In this document: in pieces, positions 49,486-61,576 of the stretch
Numbering within the stretch: the first letter of the stretch is position 1
Layout of the letters: each line of letters starts with the position of its first letter
DNA from: Phoronis australis
Taxonomy: Eukaryota; Phoronida; Phoronidae
Length of the DNA: 64,000 nt
Assembly (NCBI GenBank): GCA_002633005.1
Contig: NMRA01000118.1
Coordinates: 801,678-865,677 of the forward strand
Direction: 5' to 3'
The notes under the pieces: generated by a model
Seen by the model: only the letters and a program-made list of their open reading frames with translations
Database searches by the model: none
What the model was told of the DNA's origin: nothing
Program-made: the position numbers and the translations under genes

Positions 49486-52400
49486 TTTGTTCGCGCCGAT
49501 AAGAATGCAACCCCATTGCGACTGAAGCTCCGGACGATAGCAAATGTCCGGGGGTGTTATCTCCTCAAAGGCGAGGTCTGTGAAACTTTATCTCAGACCC
49601 AAGAAGCATGAATTTTGCTTTACGAAAGAGCATGTCTATAAATGATAAACTCCCAAGTATTGTTTGTGTGAATAGTGAGAGTAATTTTACTTATAGACCC
49701 TAGAACCCTATAAAAAAAGCAAAAATCAGAGCGTGTCTAGATCTTGAGTGATATTAAGGCTTGGACAATCCAGTTACAGTTTGAAGTTTCGAGAAGTCCA
49801 CGCACGATAAATCGAATGCAAAGTATCTATTCGCTAAACACAGCTCAAGTGTGAGGCCCTGTCGTGTTTGGTCACGTTATCCCTCTTACCCGGTGTGCAT
49901 GATCTAGGAGTGGAAATCTCTTACATCACACAAAAATCATTACAAGGGATCTTAGTTGAGACCCTATTTGGGACTGTTTCATGCAACCCGGCACAGATCT
50001 CCAATCACATGGTAGGCACTCTAGCCACGGACAATATTAGGACAAGTGACCGAAATGAGCAATTCAATTTTTGAGCGCGGTCGCTTGTACAGCTATTGTC
50101 TGTGGCAAGGGTTTGGTGTGCTTGGCAACAGTTTATGCGTACGTGGAGAGTGCGCAGCTGTGGTAAAATTTGGTTTGGAATCCCTCTGTGTTTTGAGAGA
50201 ACAGAAACCTATGCCTGAGTTTTGTTTTTTTCTCACAAAAAGTGGTGTGCACAAAATATCCACGGCTATGATGGCTTTTTGACTGAATATGAAAAACTCG
50301 GTGTTGTAATGTTATTCAGAAAATGTTATCGCATTCATAAAGTTGGTATTTCTTGGGACGTTAAATTCACGATGGGTGGCCCAACTTGCCTTGTCAGTCG
50401 AACATCCGTCGCAGACTACGATTATGATGAGACGAGTCGTTGATTGGGATGCAACACGTGTCGATAAAAATGGCGGACATACGTGTCAAAATTAGCTCAA
50501 AATAAAGTATACAAGGAATTATAGAATCCCCACCAATTTTTGAGGCTTTAGTTGACGTTTTTCAGACAAGAGCTGTCAATTCCGAAAAACGAAGACAGCA
50601 GAAACATGCGAACTCCAAGTTATTACCGCCAAATATGTTATTGTTCGACGCATTTACGTGCGTGACTGCACGCTCCCAATGCCACCAGATGTCCGCACAC
50701 GAGTAATAAAATCGCTTCGTGTGACATGGATAATGATGCAGTACACATACATTTTCTGGTCTTGGTGTCATTACGAACTCTTTTGGGAATAAATATATGC
50801 ATAAGTCCGAATGACAGATACGTAATCGAGATGGGTCTGCATCTCATGTCTTTAATTCTAACTTTGTAAGCTTTATACTGGTAAAATATCTAATTAGCAC
50901 AAACACCAGACTTCGTAAACGATGACACATTTTCAAAGAAAAACCGACAGATCATCAACTGAATATGACTTTATATGAATATAAAATTGTAGTCACAAAG
51001 CATTGACAGGAATAGATTGGTCATAGCTTTCGCAAGCCAGATAGACACGCTTCGAATGCGCTTTGTTTAGACTTGATAATTAATCTACAAACGGACAAAA
51101 ATCAAGAGAAATTGACGCAGAAGCAAACGTTCTGTCGAGACCAGTGGTTGGGGAGATGGACAGTCACCTCAGTGATACCTCTTCAGGTCAATCGCGGTAA
51201 GTTTCAAATACTGATCTAAAATATTACTGACACAAATACCAGCATTCAGAAGATGCACGTACACTGTATTAGAAGGATGGAAGCCAGCTAGGAAACCAAC
51301 AGGAAATGATTCAAACCACAGAAAATCATGGTCTCAGCGCTAGAGTCTGGCCTGTCGTATTCTTTGTAAGCGAGATGGACATAGAGCGGGGACAACTCGT
51401 CTATACTCAAAACTCCAGAATTGAGCAAAAGCCATCACGCACATACTTAAGTTCGAGTGACAGAAGTTGTCCTCGGTAAGCGTGATGGACACGTACCCGA
51501 GGTCTCTACAAGTGGATCACAAAAAGTTTCAGATAGAAAGATATGTATGTTGAACAGATAAAAATTCCATAATACTGAAGCGGGACTGAGACGTACTCGG
51601 GAGAATATCGTCAGAATCACTGAGCTCGGAAATGATCCTATGCAAGGTGAACTGACATGCACTTAGAAAAGGGTCGCAACAGTATAGATCAAAATATAGT
51701 CTGATAGATTATATTCATCGTAAACCACAGGTAAAAGTATGGAACTGAAGACAAACCTCGGGATTTTGACGAAATTTCCAAGAGGTTTTGCCCATGTCAT
51801 GAACCTGAGACTCGTGTAGGATTCTCTATTTATGCCCTTTTCGTTGTTTTTACCAGCATTCATTGCCATGTTCGCTGTATGTATTTTGTGAGTACTATCA
51901 GGAAGAAAAGCATTTTTGCTGAAGATAATGTTTTCTCATTTTAATCCTTGATAAATATATATTATTCAAACTAAGTAGGTAAGTGTAACTAATTTACGGG
52001 ACGAGATGCACACATCTCATGTTCTACTATTGCACCTGTGTAAGAGCTTGAAATCCGTGCAAACTCTTTTGAATAAAGCCATTGAACGCTTAGTACGTAC
52101 TTAAAATCTGTGATACTTTATAGACTTTTTACAAAATCCCAATTTATCAGATCACAAATAACTTGACAATACTATTAATGCACCCACACTTTACTTTGTC
52201 TACCAGACAACAACGTGTGAAAAACTCCTACTAAAATTACACGCACTATTTCAACAAATAACTCGGATACAAATGTGGATAAATGGAGAAGTCTGCACGC
52301 ATGACTTAAGTTATTATCCTAGAAATATACAGAGATCAACCGTTTTCTTTGTTTGTTATATTGACACTTAGATAATTAATGCAAGTTATTGTTCCGTCGT

Positions 52401-53864
52401 GGTCAGTTATTGGTAGAACACGGGTGCCTCATACATGTGTCTTCCCCACCCTGGAGTAGCTAACAGTGTACCGTGTGTGTTACTATATGTTTGATATCAG
52501 TTCGTTTTTAAGATTATATATTTTTGGTGGAAACAAAGTACTGGCCAATACACTGGACGCAATTGATTAGAGGTAAGAAAGAACTTGGATTGTTAGAAGA
52601 CTGTTGAATATCAATGTTTTGGCAATCAGTCGAGTAATAAAATCAGGGAGCAAGCGCCACCTACTGCACGCTTACATGTACATCTTGTTTTAAAGTGGGT
52701 GCCTGAATCAACAAGTGCTCTGTGTGCACGGAGAGGCAAACAAACGACTCAGTTTTGGAGACGAATATTGATTGTGCAATGCTACTTGAAACTAAAAAAC
52801 ACCAAGGAATTGCAAAGACACAATTAATCTTCCGGAATTAATGAACAACGTGTTTAATTTAAAGACAATTCCCTTTAGATCTCCTGTTTGTGAATTTAAA
52901 TAACCAATCTTGTTACTATAGGTCGCTAAACGATGCATTTTATTGTCACAGGAATTGGGAAATCTTGTAGAACTGTCCGAATGTCATCGATATCTTTGAG
53001 AGTTATTTTACATATATTGGCAGAAATCGTCAAGTGTTCTTTGCTATTTGGAGATGTAAGGCCAGCTGCAACATGAGCGATTACAAAAGTACGGCTTAGT
53101 GATCTTATTGATACGACGTTGATTACAATCACTAACCAGATTCAACACACACGTAAGCACGCACGCACGCACACACACAAAAAAACAAACGTGCGCCCCG
53201 TTTCACCGTGAATCTTTGCATACGCGAGTGTGCTGTTTGCCTGCTACTTGAACCGTTTCAAGGCTTCGCCATGCATTTTGGAAAAGTAGGTCGTGCTGAT
53301 GATTTTTTATTTGTGTACATTTAGAGTTACAGTGACTTACTACAAAACAGTTTCACAAGATATTATCAGTACAATATAAGCGTAACGTTACAACACATGC
53401 ATACATGTACAATACCAAAAGAAAGGAGCAGAAAAAGTGTGAGGCCTATCAGTATGAGGCGGAGTACGCCGTAAACTTGATCTAGTGTTACAAGTGATTG
53501 ATCCCCTTGTGCGACGGGACCTTTCCTTCATTGAACAAACTGTTACAGGCAGACAATTTTGGAAAGAATCATAGTTTTTGGATACTCCACGCCAACTGAA
53601 TGATTAGGTGAAGGCATCCCCCAGGTGAGCGCGATATATGAATTTCGGTACTTGTAAACTTATTGAATAGATCTAAAAGCAATTTAATGGAAAATACGTA
53701 CAAAAAAACACAGCGCCAAGCCCACTGGAGGGTCTGATTATCCCAACCGTACTAACGTATGATTTCAATAACAAGGCAGATGAACAAAATGTTTCTCTAA
53801 TAGACAAGGCTTTGTTATCAACCGTTCATGGAACACTTTTAGTCATCTGTGACTAAAAAGTACC
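49486..53864. other. Intergenic stretch without recognised genes
   Basis: No supportable gene. Words like GAGATGGACA recur at about 51152, 51370 and 51481, but no tandem unit could be defined. A (CACG)n/(CA)n run lies at about 53145-53180. Confidence 0.5.
53145..53180 (+). repeat. CACG/CA microsatellite
   Basis: Short run of CACG and CA units. Confidence 0.8.
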
Positions 53865-54482
53865 TTACGAAACCAAGCAACACAGCAAGGCAATGATTGT
53901 CAGAAACGTGATGCCAATCAGAGTTCTTCTCGGTGCTGCATTTGTGCATGGTTTGTCCGCGGAAGGTATTCTCTGCGGACACTCTGGATAGGTGGCGTTA
54001 GCTGAACGATCACTCGGTTCCCTCGGATTTTGGAGACCACAGACTTCATAAGCGAGTTTAAAGTTTTCTTTCGTGGGCTTGAAAGCTAAATCTTGACTAA
54101 CGCCGACAAGGTGATATTCAAAGTTCCCATTTGTTTTGCGCGATAGGCCCACTATCGCCTCTTCGCCAGGGTCCACCACGGTGCTGTAGCATGAGTGAAG
54201 AGGAGCAACAAACTCAACCGTTATATTTTCTGAAAAATCCTTGTTATCTCCTTTGATGATACAGTAAATCCTGAATACCATATCAGTGCGATTCATACCC
54301 CCAGTAGTTGCTACGACCTCATATCGCCCAATATCTTTGCCGTAAACAACTATGTCGGAGCGATACAATATCCACTGCATACTTCGGGAAACCCAATCTT
54401 CGGTGGGAGAGCAACCTTGAGCAGACAGCGCCAAGGTCCCTACTGCCGTAAGGGCAATTAGTCCCCAGCACTGCATCTTCAT
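53865..54482 (-). CDS. Secreted, probably GPI-anchored protein of unknown family
   Basis: A single coding exon of 205 aa. The start chosen is the ATG at 54482-54480, right before a hydrophobic signal peptide (CWGLIALTAVGTLALSAQG). Upstream, a good acceptor (CTTTCAG at 54515-54521) suggests an intron in the 5' UTR. The mature part begins CSPTEDWV, contains about eight further cysteines and three N-glycosylation sequons (NRT, NIT, NAT). It ends in a hydrophobic tail (TLIGITFLTIIALLCCLVS) with no charged residues after it, typical of a GPI-attachment signal. The middle (SDIVVYGKDIG, FRIYCIIKGD, FVAPLHSCYS) weakly recalls NTR/TIMP-like secreted folds. I cannot name the family. Reading frame and composition make a real gene likely. 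Confidence 0.75.
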   Translation of the reverse strand: MKMQCWGLIALTAVGTLALSAQGCSPTEDWVSRSMQWILYRSDIVVYGKDIGRYEVVATTGGMNRTDMVFRIYCIIKGDNKDFSENITVEFVAPLHSCYSTVVDPGEEAIVGLSRKTNGNFEYHLVGVSQDLAFKPTKENFKLAYEVCGLQNPREPSDRSANATYPECPQRIPSADKPCTNAAPRRTLIGITFLTIIALLCCLVS

Positions 54483-54521
54483 TACGACAACAAGGCTGTC
54501 AAATGGAATGGTACCTGAAAG

Positions 54522-57100
54522 ATTCAGAAAAATCATTGACATACACATCATGCACTCACATACCAGGGGTAAATTCAGGGAGCTTGATCACGTTTACACG
54601 AAACAGTTTCACTCGGACTCGACTGCGTTCCCTAAAGTTTTGGCGCATTCGTGGTCTTAGTGTATATTGACTTTTTATACTAGTCTTGTCTTAATTGCTA
54701 CGTCAACTTTTTCCTTTGGTATTTGAAGCAAGACTAAACTCCATGTTGGCTTTTTTTCAGAGGAATGCCTAACCATGGAACGTCTGATCCCCGCCCAGTT
54801 TTCAGATTTTTCTCACACGCACTGAACCGGACACAGCTAGGAGCCCTACGGACACGACCCGAACAGTACGTCCCGTGGAGACTGATTGAGCCCCGTGGAT
54901 TCTGGGGAAGTTATGGAAGAGAAGATCGGTGGAGAAAAGACGTGGCAAGCAATTGATTAGACAGCAACCACCGTACGTCTCTAGGTGGCTCAGTCGACGG
55001 TGGTCACTGTCTAGTGATGGATGTATCATCGTACCTGGGAAATGGCCTACTCGAAAAGTCGCTAAAAATGAATTGTGGACAAATAATGGAGTAAATATCA
55101 CCTAAAGGTAAACACAAAAATAGGTAAAAACAATGCCTCAATCGTGAAGCCAGGCAGGGCCGTGATGATTTGTAAACTCAGAGATCGGACTATACCGAGG
55201 GAAAATCCACGCTCAGCACTGATGATGTCTCCGGTTGGCATCAGACGATGGTATAGTGTGAAGTTGAGAACAAAATCACCAGCCTAGGGCGCAGGGCGAT
55301 ATCTAGGTGGGATTTGAAATTCGTCATATATGCGCCCAATGTAATGTGAAATCAATCAACAATACTACAAACGTATATGTGCGACCTTATCGAAACGCAA
55401 GTCAAATAAGCAAAAGGGTCTAAGTCGCCGGAAACAAAACTAATTACGTACCGCGGTCTTCTCGTGTCGCCTGAGACTGTTCCACACTCTCAGTTCACCC
55501 TTTAATGAATGAACCTCGTTGTCTCGTATTTAAGGGTACGAGATGTAACGCCTCCTCCTCTTGTTTAGTAGGCCCGTAGTGTCAGGCTCCTACCGGCACG
55601 GGTGTACATCACGACTAAAAATACTTGTGAATAAGAGCTTATAGTCACTGGTTGAATGTAGGTCATCGCCAAACGTGATCGAGGTCAAGACACAGGTAAA
55701 CAATACACGGAGATTTCGATCAGTACTGAGCTCAGCTGTTTCCATTACGGCGTTTTCTCGTTGCTCCCAACTTGTTCGATTCTATAGCCCAACAACAAGT
55801 TGGGAAGTTTACCCATGTAGCCAATATCTTACACGACTGATTAACCCCATAAACCAATAGCATTTCTGAAATCTTCGTCAAATGGTGATCATTAGTTTTT
55901 GAATCGCCAAAATCGCCCAAGTGCAACGGAAAGTTACGATAATCTATTCTTTCCGAATGTACCAATTCACTCTCTGGGTTTGACGGTGTTCACATGTGGT
56001 CTGTAATAAGCCTGGTAGATAATTGGGCTGCCTGTTGTCATAACAGACAAAAGACTGTGCTTGGCAAGCGCAGTTAACAAAGGAGTTAGATGTTATCACA
56101 GCTCAGTCACAACCCTCTACGTCTTGTAAAGTTACCGAACGGAAAAACGCCGTCATGGCGGCTAGAAAAATTTAGCCCGTGGTTTTTACGGCGATATGTC
56201 GCACAGCCGGGTCTCGCGAATTTGTGCTTTGCTAATGATGATTCAGCATGATTGACTGAACTCTACCCAGGTGTGGTACATGTATAACATTCGCGAGCTC
56301 TGGCGGACCCGCCCCGCCTGGATTAGACATAATGTTCTAGTGGGGGTGGCCGTCGCCGGGGTTATCCAGAAAATTAGCGCCGGCAACGGATACAGCCCAT
56401 CCCGAGGCGCACTCGGATGGTGAAAAACCCGCCGTGACTACTCCGAAGGCCGACTAATCAGTCCGCAGAAACCGCGCTATCCGAAGACTCCGAAACCCAC
56501 TCACGCCTCACGCCGTTTAACATCAATATGGTTTTCTTTAGGGCAAGTGAATTCAAAAAACTTCGATACCAGTGATAGTAACTGCTAAGGCAGCCGAAAC
56601 GGCGGAAGTCACTGGACTTCATTGTCCAGCAAACATTTTTTTTTGTAGCGAGAGTGAAGGAACAACCCATCTCCGTCTTTGGGAGAAATATATAGTGAAG
56701 GTCGGGTACAAATTCCAAACAAGCACGGTAGCAATATTTTTTTTCGGAGTAGTGGTCTTTCGGAATCAGTTCCAGGGCTTACGTAGTTCGAATTGGAATC
56801 CTGTGTTACCGGGGACAGTCGTGCTGTATTCGTTGAGCAACTTAGATCACCTATAAAGGTTTGGTCATGCGCCAAATATTCGTTGAAGAATCTTTCTTAA
56901 TATACGCATTCTGACCGCTTATGCTGCTTTATCTGCCACAGTCACTGGCTTTGCCGCGGATATTTCTTCGCTGTGGGAAGTGTGAACGCAATGTCGTATC
57001 TTATTGATATTGCCCTTTTTCATAAGACCTTAGGCATGTACATGTACGTGCCACCTCACAGCAGTGAGAAAGTGCTGGCGTAATAATGGCAGGAAAGGTG
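54522..57100. other. Intergenic stretch without recognised genes
   Basis: Probably includes a 5' UTR exon of the preceding minus-strand gene. A perfect hairpin (CCCAACTTGTT / AACAAGTTGGG) lies at 55766-55804. A GC-richer segment at 56290-56460 has no gene I can support. Confidence 0.45.
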
Positions 57101-57104
57101 TTAA

Positions 57105-58443
57105 AGGCGAAGGCAACCTTTTTTCATGTCATTTTTAGCAAAAAATGGGGTTCGTTGATTATCCCAGACATATTTTTCACTTATTTACAGCTTTTTGTAA
57201 GTTAATTAATTACTCGTCGTCTACTGTGGAAGTGACGTTTTGGGAGGCAAGAATTTCGCGCCAATATTAATTCTTTTCATACAGTCTGACTGTGAGAGCA
57301 GTAGTCGAGTCAGTCATTGTTCTACCTCGGTTGTGATAAGTTCGGTCGTCGTTTGCTTTTGTTTACGAGTCAGTCAACATGCCACGCTGTTGCTGCCTAC
57401 TGAGTAGTACTCATTATCGTCTCACGTACAGAGGAAGAACTGTTCCACTTGCCCGAGTGTCCCGCGACACACTCCCAGTGGATGGTGACCTGAGCACGCA
57501 AACTGCTTAAATATCCCGCCGTCACACACGTGGCACCTTCTAAATAGCTCCAATACAAGTCCACAATAAACTTATCAAAACTTAGGCTCACGGATCTGTT
57601 CATTGGATGACGAACTGTCCTTTTCACTGGGTGTCAAACTGGGCCTGCATTCACTCCCACTACTCAACATCGCTGCAGGGCTGCTTACTGGCTCTGGGCT
57701 AGAGACAACAGCACACGGGGAATCACTGCTAGTTCCTGGAATTGCACGCTATGGGGTACGTATTCGGAGGCATGGGCGACAGAGTAGATGAAGTGCCTCC
57801 AGTCACTGTTTATAGTGGCCACAGCTCGCTAGGCTTCTTGCTTCAAAAACGCACTTCTCGGGGGTGGCGACGGGGCACTGCCAAGAATCAACAGCGACGA
57901 TATGGAACCCTTTAAGTTCTTCAGGCGTTGTTTCGCAGGGACCTTCATCAATTCAGCGTACATATCTCTGTCGTAATCTGACCGATGAAAATGATTGCCA
58001 CTACTTTGTACGTTGCGTGAACGGGTAGCGCTGCGTTCTTCACACGAACGAGCTAGCCAAGTACGGCGAAGTGTGTCACCCTTCGGAAAGCGATGCAAAG
58101 GACCCAAAGCGCGCGTGCCGGAGACGATAATGTGTAGGCCTACATCCTGGTACACAGCAACAGTGCGGCATGTTGACTGACTAGTAAACAAAAGCAAACG
58201 ACGATCGAACTTATCACATCTGAGGTAGAACAATGACTGACTTGACATGCAGCTCTCACAGTCTGATTGTATGAAAAGAAATTGGCGCGAAATTCTTGCC
58301 TCCTAAAACGTTACTTCCGGAGTAGAGGACGAGAGATCAATTAAATTACGAAAAGCTTTAATTAAGTGAAAAATATGTCTGGGATAATCAACAGCTAGAC
58401 CTTATTTTTGCTAAAAGTGACATGAAAAAGGTTGCCTTCACCT
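57105..58443. mobile_element. Kolobok-like fold-back DNA transposon with THAP remnant (1339 bp)
   Basis: TTAA flanks both ends (57101-57104 and 58444-58447). The left end AGGCGAAGGCAACC and the right end, in reverse complement, AGGTGAAGGCAACC begin inverted arms that stay clearly alignable for about 300 bp, to about 57414 and 58120. Shared words include TGATTATCCCAGACATATTT and GCAAGAATTTCGCGCCAA. TTAA duplication together with a THAP zinc-finger transposase is the known signature of the Kolobok superfamily. Both arms reach into the start of the THAP reading frame, so the element looks like two 5' halves joined head to head. Confidence 0.8.
57829..58171 (-). pseudogene. Degenerate THAP-domain transposase fragment
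   Basis: The minus-strand ATG at 58171-58169 opens with MPHCCCVPGC, the first zinc ligands of a THAP finger. The continuation HRFPKGDTLRRTWLAR and DYDRDMYAEL to SSLLI (58248-57829 frame) is in another frame, so a frameshift separates them. The second CxxH ligand pair is not intact (QSSGNHF). The plus-strand copy in the left arm (ATG at 57379) shows only MPRCCC and then loses the frame. Neither can make a working transposase. Confidence 0.7.
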
Positions 58444-58447
58444 TTAA

Positions 58448-59195
58448 AACATTTTTATACCAGTAGGTTGAAACTGTCCGTCCAGCTATACAGTGTAAGT
58501 TCACACGCCTGTGATCTGAGGCACTCGACGCGAATTGTCCATCACACCTTATCGTCATCTGTCAATAGGGCACGGCTATTTCGAAAGACACCAGTCGGAC
58601 TCAGTAACTCATTAATCGATTACAAGGCAGTAATGTAAAGCCCACTGGTCTCTGCGAATACGCTAGTACGAAGCTGCACCAGTCCGAATTTCGGACTCCG
58701 GTGTATATTTCATATTTTTACATAAACATTGTATAGTGGAAAAAATACTTCGATTGTTGGTCTCAGTGGAACACGTCTACCGAAGACAACTGTTCGCCTG
58801 TTCGAGTACTAATACACTTCGTGTGGGTTTCCTTCGAGTAGACGGGGAGACCGGGGCTATTTCGGTCCCGGGGATAGTTGAGCCACCGCCCCAACCTCCG
58901 CTATTATGTGCACTTTCAACCTCAGTCATTTTGAGCAATCACGTGACTTGTACCACTACACTAAAACCACGCTGGTCCAAGTGTTTTTCTTGATCTGATA
59001 GGCAACGATTGGTTTTTAACCCAGGTGAGTAAATTTTGGAGCTTCACTCGATTCAGTGCTGGCCATAAGCCGTGAGCAGTGATGTAAAATTGTTTTGTTC
59101 GTGGGTTTTAACAACAGCTTGCTCTTCAAGACAAGCCATGTGTTTTTTCAGATTCCTCAGTGATTGATGAGGTAATCTCGTGTGTTTTCCATTTA
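58448..59195. other. Stretch without recognised genes
   Basis: Only short open frames without motif; nothing supportable. Confidence 0.45.
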
Positions 59196-59569
59196 GGGCC
59201 GAACTTGCCCCGTTCACTTTACTTGTGATATATCATCAATAATTTTTTTTTCAGAAAATTTAATTAGTAGTATTCTTCCTGAAATTGCCCAAACTCATCT
59301 TAAATATGTTTCTTTTGTAGCGCATTGTCATTTTGTAGGTTTGTGAACAGAACATGTGATTTTTAAACGTAAATACTTTTATGGGCACTAGAAATGTGAA
59401 AGTGTTTTACTCTATGTCTGATGCGAAGCCACAACGGGTTAAAAGTAAGCCGTCTGGCTTGTGATCTACATTTGCGGGGTATCGTCTGTCTTGAACAAAT
59501 AAAATGCCAAGTTTTAATTATCATTTGTTTATCTTTTTCAGAGTTTTTCCCTAACCATGGATCGACATT

Positions 59570-59860
59570 ACTACAAAAGAAAAACTAAATCAAGAGAACC
59601 AGATACTGGGCAGCGGTCAGACCATCCCACCCTTCTTGATTTATTTTCGAGTGCATTATAAGGAATACTTTATAAATGAAGCACCTGCTGGCTCAAAAGG
59701 AACCGCTCATCCATCAGGCTGGATGACAGTTGACAACTTCACCATGTTTCTTCTGAATTTCGTTGAAAATGTCAAACCATCAAAAGATGCTCCCGTACTC
59801 ATTCTTCTTGATAACCACGATTCACATCTATCCATCAATGCCTTGGACTCAATTTACGAG
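59570..59860 (+). pseudogene. DDE_1 (pogo/Tigger-like) transposase fragment
   Basis: A plus-strand frame reads TIPPFLIYFRVHYKEYFINE, then HPSGWMTVDNF, then PVLILLDNHDSHLSINALD. The LLDNHDSH motif holds the second catalytic Asp of the DDE_1 domain. After about 59860 the expected downstream text (PPHCSH..QPLDV type) is missing, replaced by LINE-derived sequence. The N-terminal HTH domains are absent upstream. It is therefore a non-functional remnant. Confidence 0.8.
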
Positions 59861-60455
59861 GTTCAGGCGTTAGCGCTCATTACTATGGGGCAGTTTGTAA
59901 GACCCCAGAATCGCCTACCCAACCTGAGCAATCCCTGGGGTCAGATTCAGCAGCCCGTGATTGTCGATAATCAAGGAAAAGGGTCGTTTTTCGTCACCCG
60001 TGTGTCTGTTCATGAACATTAGGCCTACATTCCTAGAAAACAGCATCTTCTACTAACTCCTCGTTGTACTAAATCATTTGATTCGGTTCGCAATGCCCTA
60101 CCCCATATCATCAATAGCCTTCCTGAAAGTGTTTCCCAAAAATTTTTTACCCATTCGTTATCCCCTGTTATCAATTATTTTAAAAATGTTTGTTTTGAAA
60201 GTTATGAACTTGAGTGCATTATTCCCAACTGCTTTGTGTGTAATTATTTTCGATAATCTCTCCTAGTCTTTTTACAAGTAATTTTAAATTACATTATCAC
60301 CTAATTTTGTAATTCTGATTATCTATAACACTGTATTTTTTATTCTCTGGTGGCTCCTTCAGGTCCTTCACAGAATCTTTATAAGCGTAGATTTGAATTA
60401 ATTGTATTTTTGTCGTAACGTGAAAAAAGTGTATTACTACTACTACTACTACTAC
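59861..60455 (+). mobile_element. 5'-truncated LINE inserted in the pogo transposase
   Basis: From about 60020 the plus frame reads PRKQHLLLTPRCTKSFDS, VRNALPHIINSLPESVSQKF and later SPVINYF, which matches the C-terminal end of non-LTR reverse transcriptases. The insert ends in a (TAC)n tail (60435-60455). The left boundary is uncertain (59860-60020). It lies in the same orientation as the host transposon, which must be older. Confidence 0.65.
60435..60455 (+). repeat. (TAC)n LINE tail
   Basis: Seven TAC units at the 3' end of the LINE insert. Confidence 0.85.
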
Positions 60456-60459
60456 AGAC

Positions 60460-60840
60460 AGTAAGACCACACCCAACAGCTCCACCGTGCAAAACCACAG
60501 GTGGAAACAGAAAACGGACAAAAATTGGCCATTCTCACCTACACACCTGAGACGGAGGCCCCGAGAGAAGAACAGGTTAAGTGAAAGAAGAAGAAACCTG
60601 CGAGAAAGCTTGCTGTTAACACAAAACCAAAACAAAGAGAAATCGCCATCCCCATCATCAGACAGCAAGCGTGAACAGGAGTGTTTTGCCTCGTTTGTCT
60701 AGAGCCATATTCTAACAGCAGGAGTAGAGAAAAGTGGGTCCCCTGCGTTGAATGCAAAGAGTGGGCCCATATGGAATGCGCTGACGATGGGATGCTGTCC
60801 TCCTTTGTGTGCCACAGGTGTAACTCGGATGAGAACTAAA
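60460..60840 (+). pseudogene. Pogo transposase C-terminal region with PHD-like zinc finger
   Basis: After a basic, Ser/Pro-rich linker, the frame that ends at about 60839 reads EPYSNSRSREKWVPCVECKE, WAHMECADD and FVCHRCNSDEN before its stop. This Cys/His pattern is the PHD-like finger found at the C-terminus of many invertebrate pogo/Tigger transposases. A frameshift near 60690-60705 separates it from the linker frame (60487-60702). Confidence 0.65.
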
Positions 60841-61314
60841 GCAAATACGTTTAAACTCTCACGTTGTTTACTTTTAATAGCTCAATAAGTAAAAAAGTAG
60901 CATTCCATCATCAGTTTAGTAGGTGAAAGATTATGATATTTGCGAAGTATTTTTAATAGCATTCAAGCTCTAGTTGTTGTGTAATTTACGGCCCTTTGGG
61001 ACAAATAAACAGGCATACACTAACACAAAATTGTGCAAAAAATTTTGTTTTTGTTCATTTTAAGAGTACTGCAATGGAGGCCGAACTTGCCCCGCGAGTG
61101 GGCCCAACTTGCCCTGGACGGGGCAAGTTGGGCCCCCGAAGGTGGACATTTTAAAACGAAAATTACTACAAGACCGGTGCATTTACATTGCATGTTGGCT
61201 GACGGACCGCACTTCTCGCACAGCGCTTATGGATGAACCAGCTTAAATAGTTTCCACAATATTGCACTTTTTCAAAAAAGGGTCGAACTAGCCTCGGTCT
61301 TCCGCCGTACGTAC

Positions 61315-61576
61315 CATGCGCGCACCCAGGGGCGGGGGGTCGAACGAGCCCCCCATTTGGCGAAGTGGGCAAAAAAGAACCGCGTCGCCCACGAGTGACA
61401 AAAAGTCCGAGAAAATGGGACAAAAGTCCATTAAAGAAGCGCTAACGCGCAATTCACATTGGTGCTCTCCCGTTTTATTTTTTTCTTTAGTCCGCCCGCT
61501 CTTTTGTTAGCAAAAAGTTCCCAATGTCGGCAATTCGAGCCCCCCCCGTCCGTATTGAAGGCTGGGTGCGCGCATG
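61315..61576. mobile_element. GC-rich MITE with CATGCGCGCACCCAG ends (262 bp)
   Basis: CATGCGCGCACCCAG at 61315-61329 is the exact reverse complement of CTGGGTGCGCGCATG at 61562-61576. G-runs and CGAGCCCCCC follow inside each arm. The same end sequence (GGGTGCGCGCATG) borders the assembly gap at 30591-30604, showing a dispersed family. Confidence 0.7.

Larger units (their letters stand above)
59196..61135 (+). mobile_element. Pogo-like (Tc1/mariner) DNA transposon interrupted by a LINE
   Basis: The left end GGGCCGAACTTGCCCCGTTC (59196), preceded by TA, is matched in reverse complement by ACGGGGCAAGTTGGGCCC (about 61118-61135). Inside lie a DDE_1 transposase segment (59570-59860) and a C-terminal zinc-finger exon (60460-60840), separated by LINE sequence. 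No TA follows the right end. Additional copies of AACTTGCCC at 61085-61115 blur that boundary, so it is approximate. Confidence 0.65.

Noticed and set aside
51000-51520. Possible diverged tandem repeat with GATGGACA words
   Set aside because: Spacing is irregular (about 110-220 bp) and the sequence between the words does not align.
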